Origin: an uncultured Hippea sp.
Lineage (GTDB): Bacteria; Campylobacterota_A; Desulfurellia; JAADFJ01
NCBI GenBank assembly: GCA_913009315.1
Contig: CAJVZA010000041.1
Location: 1-17,261 of the forward strand
DNA: 17,261 nt
Direction of reading: 5' to 3'
Shown here: piece by piece, positions 1-8,287 of the stretch
How the letters are laid out: every line of letters starts with the position of its first letter
Position numbering within the stretch: position 1 is the stretch's first letter
The notes under the pieces: model-generated
Seen by the model: only the letters and a program-made list of their open reading frames with translations
What the model was told of the DNA's origin: nothing
The model's database searches: none
Position numbers and translations under genes: made by a program

Positions 1-1570
1 TTTTTACCAGTGATAACTCTCTGAGAGTTGATTTAAAATCAAGATTGCACAGGTCAGTATACTCTTTTAGTTTCAAGACTATATTATATGCAAGCATAGA
101 TAAAGCGGTATGACCTTTTATTCTCTTGTCTGTTTTTAAATATAAAGGTCTGATCTCTAAAAATTCAGTCTTCAATGTTTTAAAAGCATTTTCTACTTTG
201 ATTAAAGTCTTATAAGCTTTGTGAATGTTCTCTTTTGTATCTTTTGATTTATCCGTAAGTGAAGTTTTAATCACATAACAGCCATCCGGCTTTTCAATGT
301 CACTTTCAGCAGCTTTATCTATGATGATATTCACTGTTGCCAATGATTTGATTTTACTTATTGTATTACCGTTTCTCTTTTTTACTTTACATATTCCTTC
401 TTCATATTTTATATTATAACTTATCAATTTTGTTAATTTTAAATCGGATCTCTTTTTGTCCATCTGTTTTATCAATGTTTCTCTTTTGGCTCTGTAGCGG
501 GTATTGTACCGTTTTGTTTGGTTCTCAGCAAACTCTTTAAAGCTTAATATCTTATTCTCTCTGTTTTTTCTTATCTCTTCCATTCTCACAGGATTGCGTC
601 TCAGTATATATCTTACATCATCGCCTATTATTTCTTTTAAATCTTCATCAAATAAACTCATCTGCATATTGTTTGACTTATCGTCAATCAATGCTCTGAC
701 AGACGCTTTACCGATAGAAGTAATATAATCATAACCCAACTCTTTAATCTTTACTATATCCTCACTCTTTATCATCCCCCCGTCACCGACAATAGTGATG
801 TTGTTCAGATTAAATCTGTTCTTTAATTTATCCAGTTGATCCGCAAATGTCTTTGCATCATTGGTATTGCCTTTATATGTATGAATAGATATTGCATGTC
901 CGTTCTCATCGGTCAACAATCCTATAACTATCTGAGCTTTACCCTTTTTCTTATCTCTGTTGTATCCGTAAGTGATAAGTTCACTGTCATTGTAGTCTCC
1001 CTCTACATAAGAGCTTGTTACATCATAAAATACTCTTTTGGGAGGATTGTTTTTATAATATGCATAAAACAGTTTATCCTCTATCCTATCCTGATTTTCC
1101 TGCATATAGTCCAGCCCTGAATAGATGGATTTACTATTTAATCTATCTTTTTCATCGTTACTGAAATGCAGTAGATTCAATATCTTATCTTCATTTAAAG
1201 CCCAGTATAAAGCCTGAATTCTGCTGCTTTGAATTGCAACTCTTGCAGCTATTAATACTAAAGCTGTCTTTGCTTCGTAAGTTTTACTCAGTTTGGTGCT
1301 CATCCCCAATAGTTTCATAATAAAAACTACAATCAGACTAAGTCCTATGCTTTTACCCTGTTTTTGATTGTCGGCGATAACCGTAATCTTATCTCTGCCT
1401 TTTAAGGCTGCCGCTATAGCTTCAACCTGACGGGCAGGCTGTTTGGTTAAGTTGGCAATAGTTCTTGTCTTTACCCTGCCATGGTCTTTATGGTCTCTGT
1501 AACTCTCTCTTAATAAAATCTGCTCATAATAGGTATCTTTGTATCCTTTCCTTGTTACTGCAATATACAT
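1..1570 (-). CDS. IS1634-family DDE transposase, 3' end outside window
   Basis: Reading the minus strand from the ATG at 1570 gives 523 codons with no stop up to the window edge, so the C-terminus is missing. The protein is a cut-and-paste transposase with an RNase H-like DDE core. Visible acidic candidates are D183 in FYDVTS, D263 in VGDGGM, and E460 in VENAFKTLK. E460 is followed by EIRPLYLKTDKRIKGH, the conserved block after the catalytic Glu in IS1634 and related IS4-superfamily enzymes. The lysine-rich stretch at about 335-405 fits the insertion between the second Asp and the Glu. Family members are roughly 500-600 residues, so little is probably lost. There is no clear Shine-Dalgarno before the ATG, but a near-consensus promoter lies 38 bases upstream. 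The frame is intact as far as visible, so the element may be active. Family call is confident; the exact IS name is not known. Confidence 0.9.
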   Translation of the reverse strand, partial: MYIAVTRKGYKDTYYEQILLRESYRDHKDHGRVKTRTIANLTKQPARQVEAIAAALKGRDKITVIADNQKQGKSIGLSLIVVFIMKLLGMSTKLSKTYEAKTALVLIAARVAIQSSRIQALYWALNEDKILNLLHFSNDEKDRLNSKSIYSGLDYMQENQDRIEDKLFYAYYKNNPPKRVFYDVTSSYVEGDYNDSELITYGYNRDKKKGKAQIVIGLLTDENGHAISIHTYKGNTNDAKTFADQLDKLKNRFNLNNITIVGDGGMIKSEDIVKIKELGYDYITSIGKASVRALIDDKSNNMQMSLFDEDLKEIIGDDVRYILRRNPVRMEEIRKNRENKILSFKEFAENQTKRYNTRYRAKRETLIKQMDKKRSDLKLTKLISYNIKYEEGICKVKKRNGNTISKIKSLATVNIIIDKAAESDIEKPDGCYVIKTSLTDKSKDTKENIHKAYKTLIKVENAFKTLKTEFLEIRPLYLKTDKRIKGHTALSMLAYNIVLKLKEYTDLCNLDFKSTLRELSLVK

Positions 1571-1872
1571 ATATTAGTTGTTGGTCCGTTTTATTTTCAT
1601 TTGATATATTGTAATAGAAGATAAGCAGCTTGTCAAGTAATTCCGTGATTACAAAACAGCTAATAAACCGGAGTTATCGGCTGTGCCAAAGGGTTTGTTA
1701 AGGTTTTGGGAGGAGAATGTCCGATATAGTGTTTGGGCGAAGTCGGGAAAATATTGAACGGACAACCGCAGCTGCCGGAGAATGTTAAAGGCAACAGTTC
1801 CGATATGCAAAATGAAAATGGATTTTGGAAAGAAATAAGGTAAACGGTTAAAATAAAAGTTATCGGTAAAGA
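1571..1872. other. Gene-free junction between the IS and glcF
   Basis: These 302 bases hold the transposase promoter, the presumed outer end of the IS, and the region downstream of glcF. I cannot place the terminal inverted repeat because the other IS end is outside the window. A weak hairpin (ACAGC 1656-1660 with GCTGT 1680-1684) reads on the minus strand into TTTTG. It could be a poor terminator for glcF or part of the IS end. A 37-codon open stretch (1730-1843, plus strand) ends in a stop and looks coding-like, but it has no start and no recognisable family. Confidence 0.5.
1608..1636 (-). promoter_or_regulatory. Sigma70-type promoter for the transposase
   Basis: On the minus strand a perfect -35 TTGACA (1636-1631) is separated by exactly 17 bases from a -10 TACAAT (1613-1608), one base from consensus. 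The transposase ATG at 1570 follows 37 bases after the -10. This is the best promoter match in the window. Confidence 0.75.
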
Positions 1873-3129
1873 TTATTTTTGCTGAGGCGTGAAAGGCATT
1901 AATGCCTTATTTATTAATTCAAGTGTATGCATAACAACAATATCTTGATCTTTTCTATACAGTCCTTCTGAAATCTGCATCATACATGCAGAACAGCCGG
2001 TAACAACAGTCGCCGCTCCGGTGTTTTTAATGTCCTCAATCTTTTTATCCATTATTTTTAATGACAGATTTCTCCAATCGATACTGAATGTTCCTCCGTT
2101 TCCGCAGCATCTCAGCGAATCGGACATTTCTATAATGTCTGCACCTGTCTTTTTTATAAGCTCTCTGGGTTCGGCTGTAACCTTTTGGGTTTTTGCAAGA
2201 TGGCATGGGTCATGATATGTTACGTTTGTATTGATGGAGTTTTTCATCAGTTTTTTCAGATTGCTGTTATGGTAAAGATAGAATACAGGATCATAAAATA
2301 GCTTTGACACCTTTTCCGCCTTTTTTCTGTATTCTTCGTCCTCTAAAAATGTAAAAAGTTTTGGATAGTCGTATTTTATCATTGATGCGCAGGTAGGTTC
2401 CGGAAGGAGTACCGGAAGATTCAGTTTTTCAAACAGATCAATGTTATGCCTGGCTAAATAAGCAGCCGTTTCGAAATCTCCTGCAAAATATGCCGGAGCT
2501 CCGCAGCAAAGCTGTTTTTTTGGCAGTGTGCTGCCGATATTGAGTTTTTTTAGAATATCAACAAGTGCATAGCCTACCGATTGGTATGAATAATTTACCA
2601 AACATGACATAAACAGCGCAACGTTGTTTTCTCCTTTTGTGGGGTTATCCGGAAGCGACTGAAGCAGTGACTTCTTATAGATTTTTGGAAAAAACCGGTT
2701 AATGAACGGAAACTCTTGTCCATTTTTTTTCTGTTTGGCTGCGACAGATACCGCTGCTCCTGCGGTTACCGTTAAATCAAGCTTTTTTCTATCCTTAAGA
2801 AGCCAAAAAAACAGCTTTTTGTAAAGCGGAAGACTGCTGTGCTCTAAAAGCATGTGTCTCGCCAATGTTACAATTGTATCGGTCGGAGCATCATTCGGGC
2901 AAATTTCTACACAACTCGTACATAAAATACATTTTCCGAAAAGCTCTTTTATTCTGCTGCCCTCAGGTTTTATGGTTTGATTTCTGAGCTCTTCTAAAAG
3001 TGAAAAATGTCCGCGGGCAACAAACGGCTCCCTCTGCTCTTCTGCAAATACCGGACAAATCCATCGGCATTTACCACATTTAACGCATTTTTCCAGTTCT
3101 TCCCTTATAAACTCATTTCCGTTCTTCAT
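1873..3129 (-). CDS. glcF: Glycolate/D-lactate oxidase iron-sulfur subunit (GlcF-like)
   Basis: 418-residue cytoplasmic Fe-S electron-transfer subunit that takes electrons from a GlcD-type flavoprotein and passes them toward the quinone pool. The N-terminus carries two 4Fe-4S ferredoxin motifs, C15-x2-C18-x2-C21-x3-C25 and C67-x2-C70-x2-C73-x3-C77, the second closing with CP. Two CCG (HdrB-like) cysteine domains follow. One is marked by QLCCGAPAYFAGD, the other by HDPCH, LRCCGNGG and a late GCSACM. This order and length match GlcF and related LutA/HdrD-type proteins. The ATG at 3129 has no obvious Shine-Dalgarno. glcD lies upstream on the same strand, but 229 bases separate the two genes, a wide gap for subunits of one enzyme. 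Substrate (glycolate, D-lactate or another 2-hydroxy acid) cannot be told from sequence alone. It is the last gene before the IS. Confidence 0.88.
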   Translation of the reverse strand: MKNGNEFIREELEKCVKCGKCRWICPVFAEEQREPFVARGHFSLLEELRNQTIKPEGSRIKELFGKCILCTSCVEICPNDAPTDTIVTLARHMLLEHSSLPLYKKLFFWLLKDRKKLDLTVTAGAAVSVAAKQKKNGQEFPFINRFFPKIYKKSLLQSLPDNPTKGENNVALFMSCLVNYSYQSVGYALVDILKKLNIGSTLPKKQLCCGAPAYFAGDFETAAYLARHNIDLFEKLNLPVLLPEPTCASMIKYDYPKLFTFLEDEEYRKKAEKVSKLFYDPVFYLYHNSNLKKLMKNSINTNVTYHDPCHLAKTQKVTAEPRELIKKTGADIIEMSDSLRCCGNGGTFSIDWRNLSLKIMDKKIEDIKNTGAATVVTGCSACMMQISEGLYRKDQDIVVMHTLELINKALMPFTPQQK

Positions 3130-3359
3130 GTTTTATGCTGCACGCAGACAGATCTCATCAAGACGTAAATTGCAGGCGGCAGTAAAGCGATTACTAAGAT
3201 TTACAATGCAGAGAGAGCTGATTTGATATTCAGGATACTCGTTCATAGATTAACAGAAGTGCTTATAAAAACAGACAGCGCCAATGGAGTCTTCTTTATC
3301 TTTCTGATTTTGACAGCACCTAATCGGAATCCTTTGACTGCGCTTCACTTTTGATCGTT
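3130..3359. other. Long spacer between glcD and glcF
   Basis: 229-230 bases lie between two genes normally tightly linked. I see no convincing promoter, terminator or RNA. A 37-codon ATG frame on the minus strand (3246-3133) lacks a Shine-Dalgarno and resembles nothing I know. The stretch may be the residue of a lost small gene or a processing region. Confidence 0.4.
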
Positions 3360-4730
3360 TCACAATCCTGTTTTTCCGGGATTTAAAATATTGTTTGGAT
3401 CAAAAGCACGTTTTATTAATTTCATAATATTAATTTCACTTTCTGTTTTTGCGAGTTTCAGAAATTTCTGTTTAGCCATTCCTATGCCATGTTCTCCTGA
3501 CAATGTACCGCCGAGTTCAACAACAGACTCAAAAATTTCATATACCGCACTCTCGGCCTTTTCTCGTTGACCGTTTTCATAAAGAACGTTCACATGAATA
3601 TTGCCGTCTCCGGCATGACCGAAGTTGACGATTGGCAGGCCGTATTTTTTACTTATATGATCGGTTTTTTCAACCATTTCATCAAGACGGTTGCGCGGAA
3701 CAACGATATCTTCGTTCATTTTATTCGGCCTTATATTTTTGAGAGAGGGTGATACGCTCCGCCTGGCTCGCCACAGAAAATCCTCTTCCGCTTTATCGGT
3801 TGCAACCTTGACTACTGCTCCTGCTTTAGTACGCAAAAGCTCTGAAATCTTTTTAGCTTCTGACGAGGCTTCTGTTTTTGAGCCGTCTGTCTGTATTACG
3901 AGTATGGCCTCCGTGCTTTTGCTGATACTTATATCGGTATATCTTTTTACGGCATTAACCGAATATTTATCCATAAATTCGATTGCTGTCGGCAGTATAT
4001 TGTTGTTTAAAATCAGGGGAACCGATGAGGCAGCTCCTGCAAGAGTTTTAAATTCTGCCAAAACCGTTGCAGTAGCCTGAGGCTTTGGAATTAGTTTGAT
4101 GATTATTTTCGTAATAAAAGCTAATGTTCCTTCAGATCCGATTAACAGTCCGGCAATGTTGTATCCTACTACATCCTTTATATTTCTTGAGCCGGCTCTG
4201 ATGAAATCTCCGTTTGGAAGAACAGCCTCCAACCCAAGTATATAATCTTTTGTGACGCCGTATTTTACCGCTCTCGGGCCTCCGGCATTTTCCGCAACAT
4301 TTCCTCCGAGCGTTGAGAATTGCCAGCTTGCCGGATCCGGGGGATAAAATAACCCTTTTTTTTCTACTTCCTGCTGAAACAGATAGTTTATTACTCCAGG
4401 CTCTACAACAGCGGTCAGATCCGTTGTGTCTATGGATTCAATTTTGTTCATAAGTTCAGTAGAGGCAACTATGCCGCCATTAGATGCAAGTGCTCCACCC
4501 GTAAAGCCGGATCCTGCACCTCTTGGTACAATCGGCATTTGTTCCTTTCCGGCCAGTTTAAAAAGTTCGCTGATCTGCTGTGCATTTTTTGGAAATACAA
4601 CAAAATCAGGCACAAAGCGCTTCTGTGTTGCGTCATAAGCATATTGTGTTCTGTCGATCAGTTCATTAAATACACCGGATTTCCCGAATATTCTGCAAAG
4701 TTTGCCGTAAATCTGCTTGTTGCTGTTCAT
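3360..4730 (-). CDS. glcD: FAD-linked 2-hydroxy-acid oxidase (GlcD-like)
   Basis: 456-residue FAD-dependent oxidase/dehydrogenase of the GlcD / D-lactate dehydrogenase (VAO/PCMH) family, oxidising a 2-hydroxy acid such as glycolate or D-lactate to the 2-oxo acid. The FAD PP-loop is seen at 69-80 (PRGAGSGFTGGA), followed by DPAS at 132-135 and LGGNVAENAGGP at 141-152, both typical of the FAD-binding half. The C-terminal cap has GHAGDGNIHVNV and later SGEHGIG, the usual substrate/cofactor-domain signatures. Length is normal. The ATG at 4730 is supported by AAGGAG six bases upstream. A hairpin and an 8-base palindrome precede that ribosome site. The zinc phospholipase-like gene is upstream and glcF downstream on the same strand, so the flavin and Fe-S subunits are encoded together. 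Family is certain; the substrate is not. Confidence 0.92.
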   Translation of the reverse strand: MNSNKQIYGKLCRIFGKSGVFNELIDRTQYAYDATQKRFVPDFVVFPKNAQQISELFKLAGKEQMPIVPRGAGSGFTGGALASNGGIVASTELMNKIESIDTTDLTAVVEPGVINYLFQQEVEKKGLFYPPDPASWQFSTLGGNVAENAGGPRAVKYGVTKDYILGLEAVLPNGDFIRAGSRNIKDVVGYNIAGLLIGSEGTLAFITKIIIKLIPKPQATATVLAEFKTLAGAASSVPLILNNNILPTAIEFMDKYSVNAVKRYTDISISKSTEAILVIQTDGSKTEASSEAKKISELLRTKAGAVVKVATDKAEEDFLWRARRSVSPSLKNIRPNKMNEDIVVPRNRLDEMVEKTDHISKKYGLPIVNFGHAGDGNIHVNVLYENGQREKAESAVYEIFESVVELGGTLSGEHGIGMAKQKFLKLAKTESEINIMKLIKRAFDPNNILNPGKTGL

Positions 4731-4744
4731 GCGATGCTCCTTGT

Positions 4745-4782
4745 AGTCAGAACGGCACTCTGCGCCTGACTTCCGGCCGGCC
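4745..4782 (-). promoter_or_regulatory. Hairpin and GGCCGGCC palindrome before the glcD ribosome site
   Basis: A six-base stem (AGTCAG 4745-4750 with CTGACT 4766-4771, 15-base loop) sits just upstream of the glcD AAGGAG. Beside it is the perfect palindrome GGCCGGCC at 4775-4782, rare by chance in AT-rich DNA. It may be a leader structure or processing site in the plc-glcD spacer. No run of T follows on the minus strand, so a simple terminator is unlikely. Confidence 0.3.
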
Positions 4783-4814
4783 TTTTCAGTATCATGCGTC
4801 TTTTAGAATACTTT

Positions 4815-5585
4815 TTAGCGTGCAAGGTGATTTAGAAACCTATGTGAAGGCTTGCTTATTACCGCCGTTTTCGACAAAACCGCCGATCTATTTCCGTTTA
4901 TAAGAATATCTTTTGTAAAATCGATTGATAACGCAAGGTAGTTATAAAGCTCTTTTTTGCTGAACAGATTTCCGATTTCCGAGCTGTATTCATGCGAGGG
5001 GAACAGATTAACCGTTTGTCTGAATAGGAATTTAGATGTCGAAAAGGAAAATAGCGTGTCGTATAGACTATTTTTAAGCAGCTTGTCGAGGTCTGGATAT
5101 TTTTTGTTGATTACGGCTTTTGACAAAATGGTATATCTTGAGGGAAGCATAAGTTCTGCTTTAGACTCAATGATACTGTGAAGAATTTCAGAAGTAAAAC
5201 GATTTTTTTCCAGTTTAGGTCTTATAAAATACTGATGGGCAGCAACATCGGACGCTATATGTGAAAAATATCCGTAAACAAACGCCTTTTCCCGATTGCC
5301 GCGCGCCTTCTCCAAAAGTGAAAATGCTACAATCCAATTATGACAATGGTTTAGGGGATTGCAATATTTTTTCCCGATTGTTATATCAGGTGCTATGTTT
5401 CCATAAAAAAATGCATCTATATTTGCATAAAGCAATGCTGAAATCTTGCCGAGCTGCCCAAGATAATCGTTTATCAAATTACTTGCAACAAACAGATGAG
5501 CTGCACTTCCCCACGCTGCAGCATTCTGAGCATTAAAAAATATAAAAACTGCCAATACTATTCCGATAATCACACTACCCGCCAT
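4815..5585 (-). CDS. Exported zinc-dependent phospholipase C-like protein
   Basis: 256 residues with a hydrophobic N-terminal signal segment (about 5-19) and a probable cleavage after the Ala-rich NAAA, leaving W25 as first mature residue. In Bacillus cereus phospholipase C the N-terminal Trp of the mature enzyme itself binds zinc. A matching ligand set can be read here: W25, H30, D67 (GNIAPD), H82 (CHNW), H109 and D113 (YFSHIASD), H117, H136 and E140 (HSIIE). The HxxxD and HxxxE spacings match the three-zinc site of the PF00882 family. Its likely role is a secreted hydrolase acting on phospholipid or another phosphodiester, but many bacterial members are uncharacterised. The C-terminal third (about 150-256) has no feature I recognise. 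No good Shine-Dalgarno precedes the ATG at 5585. It lies 58 bases after serA and 84 before glcD. Confidence 0.75.
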   Translation of the reverse strand: MAGSVIIGIVLAVFIFFNAQNAAAWGSAAHLFVASNLINDYLGQLGKISALLYANIDAFFYGNIAPDITIGKKYCNPLNHCHNWIVAFSLLEKARGNREKAFVYGYFSHIASDVAAHQYFIRPKLEKNRFTSEILHSIIESKAELMLPSRYTILSKAVINKKYPDLDKLLKNSLYDTLFSFSTSKFLFRQTVNLFPSHEYSSEIGNLFSKKELYNYLALSIDFTKDILINGNRSAVLSKTAVISKPSHRFLNHLAR

Positions 5586-5643
5586 AATAAGCTAAATTTT
5601 TTTGCTATCAAGTGTTACGTTGAAAGCCCTTGAAGTAGGCAAA

Positions 5644-7224
5644 TTATAGTAAAATTTGTTTAACTTCTAATGTTCCGTCAATTGCTTTCAGTTGATTGAT
5701 GACAGTTTTTGATAGCTGAGTGTCAACACTTATAAATGATATTGCCTCATGCGCAATCTTTTGTCTGCCAAGTCTGAAATCCGCTATATTTATTGAGGCT
5801 TTACCCAAAATTGTACCGACATTTCCGATAAATCCCGGAATGTCACGGTTTTTCATGAATATAAGGATAGGTTTCGGTTCCACCTCGATACTGAAATCAT
5901 CGAAGCTTACGATGCGTGATTGACCTGACTCAAAAATAGTTCCTGAGATGGAACGTGTACCGGTCGATGTTGTTAACGTAAGTTTTAAAAGATTTGTAAA
6001 GTTTTTGCTTTTTGTTGTTGCCGTTTCAAGAGTAATGATGCCTCGTTCCTCCGCAACAATACCTGCATTTACATAATTCAAGCTTTCTTTAAGATATTCT
6101 TTCAGCATTCCGACATAGATAAACGGTTTCAGAATCGGTGTAAATTCCGCAATCGGCCCTGAAGAAGAAATTTCGATTTTTTTGTCCGTTCCATCCATAA
6201 TTGTTTTAAGGATTTTTGCCATTTTTTCAGCAAGTTTTAAGAACGGCGACAAATTTGCCGGCAGCTGTTTGTCAGGCATGGGTAAATTCAGGGCGTTTGT
6301 AAAGCCTTTTCCATTTAAGGCGTTAATTACCTCACCGGCGGCTTCTATGGCAACTCGGGATTGTGCTTCTTGCGTGTTGGCTCCAAGATGAGGTGTTACT
6401 ATTATATTTTCAAGCGACAAAAACGGTGAATCTATACATGGTTCGTGTTCAAAAACATCTATTCCGGCCGCAGAAACTTTGCCTGATTTTAGTGATTCAT
6501 AAAGATCTTTTTCGTTGTACAGTCCGCCTCTGGCACAGTTGATAAGAATTACTCCGTCTTTCGCAATTTTCAGCTCGTTTGCTGCAATCATATTGATCGT
6601 TTCTTCGGTTTTTGGAGTATGTATTGTTATTATGTCGCTTTCTTTAATCAGCTCTTCAACCGAGAACAAATATTTGCAGTGCATATTTGTTGCCTTTTTG
6701 GGATCAATATATGGATCGTAGACCAGCACCTCAGCATTAAAAGCAATGCAGCGTTTTGCCACCTCGGGTCCTATATGACCAAAGCCTATTATGCCGACTG
6801 TTTTGCCATAAAGTTCCTTGCCCATCCACCTCTTTCTATTCCATATTTTTTTATTTTTTAACTCATTGTGGGAGTATGGAAGCAGTCTCAGGCAGGAAAG
6901 TATATGATTCATAGTATGCTCGGCTGCAGCAATAGTATTTGCGGCCGGAACATTCATAACAAGTATTCCCCTTCTTGATGCTTCCGTTATATCAACATTA
7001 TCAATTCCAACGCCGGCTCTGACGATAACTTTGAGATTTTCGGCTGCATCCAAAAATTTTTTATCAACCGTTGTAGCACTTCTTGTTACAACAGCATCCG
7101 TATCCGACAGATGGTTCAGAAGTTTATCTTTGGGCAGATCCGCCAGGACTTCAACATTCAGTCCGGCAGCTTTCAATATATCTATTCCGTCGGCTGCAAT
7201 ATTGTCCGTTACTATGACTTTCAT
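5644..7224 (-). CDS. serA: D-3-phosphoglycerate dehydrogenase, long form
   Basis: 526-residue enzyme for the first committed step of serine synthesis: NAD-dependent oxidation of 3-phosphoglycerate to 3-phosphohydroxypyruvate, cytoplasmic. The NAD-binding Rossmann motif is GIIGFGHIG (144-152). Catalytic residues are R232 (NCARGG), E261 (FEHEP) and H279 (TPHLGA). After the dehydrogenase core (to about 315) comes an intervening allosteric-substrate-binding-type domain (about 325-450). A C-terminal ACT domain (about 453-526, beginning ILIFMKNRDIPG) is the usual serine-sensing site. This domain order and length are those of the type I long SerA found in many anaerobes and in mycobacteria. The ATG at 7224 overlaps the stop of the upstream tlpA-like gene (ATGA) and is preceded by GGGAGA, so translation is probably coupled. 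Feedback inhibition by serine is expected from the family but not shown here. Confidence 0.96.
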   Translation of the reverse strand: MKVIVTDNIAADGIDILKAAGLNVEVLADLPKDKLLNHLSDTDAVVTRSATTVDKKFLDAAENLKVIVRAGVGIDNVDITEASRRGILVMNVPAANTIAAAEHTMNHILSCLRLLPYSHNELKNKKIWNRKRWMGKELYGKTVGIIGFGHIGPEVAKRCIAFNAEVLVYDPYIDPKKATNMHCKYLFSVEELIKESDIITIHTPKTEETINMIAANELKIAKDGVILINCARGGLYNEKDLYESLKSGKVSAAGIDVFEHEPCIDSPFLSLENIIVTPHLGANTQEAQSRVAIEAAGEVINALNGKGFTNALNLPMPDKQLPANLSPFLKLAEKMAKILKTIMDGTDKKIEISSSGPIAEFTPILKPFIYVGMLKEYLKESLNYVNAGIVAEERGIITLETATTKSKNFTNLLKLTLTTSTGTRSISGTIFESGQSRIVSFDDFSIEVEPKPILIFMKNRDIPGFIGNVGTILGKASINIADFRLGRQKIAHEAISFISVDTQLSKTVINQLKAIDGTLEVKQILL

Positions 7225-7754
7225 CTATTCTCCCGTAAAAGTTTTTCTATGAGTGCTCTCCACTCGGCTTGAGGAATTATGCCTATAATGCGCTTATATA
7301 TTTTTCCTTGTCTATCTATAATTATATTTGTTGGAAGATATTCGATGGAACCGACAACAGGCCGGTTTTTCGGATTTTCCAACGCTACCCTGTAAGGAAT
7401 GCTGAACTGTTTTACAAAAGCAGGTACGTCAGCTATCTGACGATCGGTGCTTATACTGATTATATCAAAGCCCCTATTTTTATAATTTCTGTAAAGTTCT
7501 GTAAGTTCGGGCATTTCGGCTTTGCATGCAGGACACCATGTTGCAAAATAATTCAGAATTACAACCTTTCCCTTATCTTTTGACAAATTTACGGTTTTAC
7601 CGTCTAAAAGATGAAACGATAGCGAGTCGGTCTGATTTCTGACTTCTGTTTGGAGTCTTGATCTTTTAGTTATGTCGCTCTTGCATCCCGATATCAAAGA
7701 GATCCCAATAAACAAAGCTGCAATTAACAACAAACTTTTTTTATATTTAAACAT
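7221..7754 (-). CDS. TlpA/ResA-type thioredoxin-like lipoprotein
   Basis: 177-residue envelope-anchored thiol-disulfide oxidoreductase. A basic N-terminus and hydrophobic stretch end in a lipobox (LISGC, lipidated C24). The thioredoxin fold follows from about residue 42. The active site is W73-C74-P75-A76-C77 (FATWCPACKAEM) and the cis-proline is P141 (YLPTNIIID). The AhpC/TSA-Redoxin-like start (SFHLLDGKTVNLS) and the insertion between the CxxC and the cis-Pro are typical of the TlpA/ResA/CcmG group. These proteins usually reduce apocytochrome c or other envelope thiols. No cytochrome c maturation genes are in this window, so the partner is unknown. The start overlaps the ruvC stop by eight bases, and the stop overlaps the serA ATG, placing it in the middle of a coupled trio. 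Confidence 0.9.
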   Translation of the reverse strand: MFKYKKSLLLIAALFIGISLISGCKSDITKRSRLQTEVRNQTDSLSFHLLDGKTVNLSKDKGKVVILNYFATWCPACKAEMPELTELYRNYKNRGFDIISISTDRQIADVPAFVKQFSIPYRVALENPKNRPVVGSIEYLPTNIIIDRQGKIYKRIIGIIPQAEWRALIEKLLRENR

Positions 7755-8220
7755 CTTTTATTCTTCCGTTAAACATACAGCTGTGGCACCATGCAACCGC
7801 CAACGCATCGGATGCATCAAACGGAAGATCGCCTATCTCTATATTCAGAATTTTTTCAAGCATAGTTTTTACCTGCTGCTTCGTAGCTCTTCCATATCCT
7901 GTCAGCTCCTTCTTTACCTCTGTAGGATCATATTCATATATTTTTGTGTTCAAATTGAGAGCTGCCATAAGCACTGAAGATCTTACTTGACCAAGTATAA
8001 AAGCAACATGAGGATTCTTGGCTAAAAATGCATTTTCTATAGCAAGAGCGTCCGGCTTTTCCTCATTTATGATAAGGCTTATTTCATCATATATCTTTTT
8101 CAGTTTATCAAGAATACCAAGGGAGGAATCTAATTTCAGCACCCTGAGATCAATCTCTTTCCCGTCCATCAGGGCGATGCCTAACATTCTGCTTCCAGGA
8201 TCAATTCCTAAAATTTTCAT
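7747..8220 (-). CDS. ruvC: Holliday junction resolvase RuvC
   Basis: 157-residue endonuclease that resolves Holliday junctions, normally acting with the RuvAB branch-migration motor. The RNase H-like catalytic set is complete: D7 in GIDPGS, E62 in AIENAF, and D135 and D138 in DASDALAVAWCH. The family blocks LGQVRS and EVKKELTGYGRATKQQV are present. I choose the ATG at 8220 because the family begins at M-K-I-L-G-I-D-P-G. A TTG 45 bases upstream (8265) would add an unconserved extension. No Shine-Dalgarno precedes the ATG, and a possible -10 lies only eight bases away, so the message may be leaderless or nearly so. It is the first gene of the minus operon and overlaps tlpA by eight bases. ruvA and ruvB are not adjacent in this window. 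Confidence 0.95.
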   Translation of the reverse strand: MKILGIDPGSRMLGIALMDGKEIDLRVLKLDSSLGILDKLKKIYDEISLIINEEKPDALAIENAFLAKNPHVAFILGQVRSSVLMAALNLNTKIYEYDPTEVKKELTGYGRATKQQVKTMLEKILNIEIGDLPFDASDALAVAWCHSCMFNGRIKDV

Positions 8221-8228
8221 ATTTATTA

Positions 8229-8256
8229 ATTTTATAACAATTTTTATGCTTTGCAA
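8229..8256 (-). promoter_or_regulatory. ruvC: Possible ruvC-operon promoter
   Basis: On the minus strand TTGCAA (8256-8251) lies 16 bases from TAAAAT (8234-8229), a 5/6 match at -10. The expected transcription start would fall within a base or two of the ruvC ATG, consistent with the missing Shine-Dalgarno. It would be back to back with the plus-strand promoter at 8259. Confidence 0.35.
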
Positions 8257-8258
8257 TG

Positions 8259-8287
8259 TTGACAATAGAAAAATCTTGTTTTAAATT
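8259..8287 (+). promoter_or_regulatory. Candidate promoter for the plus-strand leader and operon
   Basis: A perfect TTGACA (8259-8264), a 17-base spacer and a weak TAAATT (8282-8287, 4/6). Transcription would begin near 8294 and read through the structured region 8331-8456 into the PHP-domain gene, giving a leader of about 240 bases. Confidence 0.4.

Noticed and set aside
1717-1788. Short plus-strand ATG frame behind GGGAGGAG
   Set aside because: The purine run is too close to the ATG and the frame closes after 23 codons in unremarkable sequence.
3133-3246. 37-codon minus-strand frame between glcD and glcF
   Set aside because: No ribosome site, too short to judge, and no similarity to any small protein I know.
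8221-8265. TTG start extending RuvC by 15 residues
   Set aside because: RuvC family proteins begin at the M-K-I-L-G-I-D-P-G methionine. The extension is Ile/Lys-rich, AT-driven sequence overlapping the promoter region.
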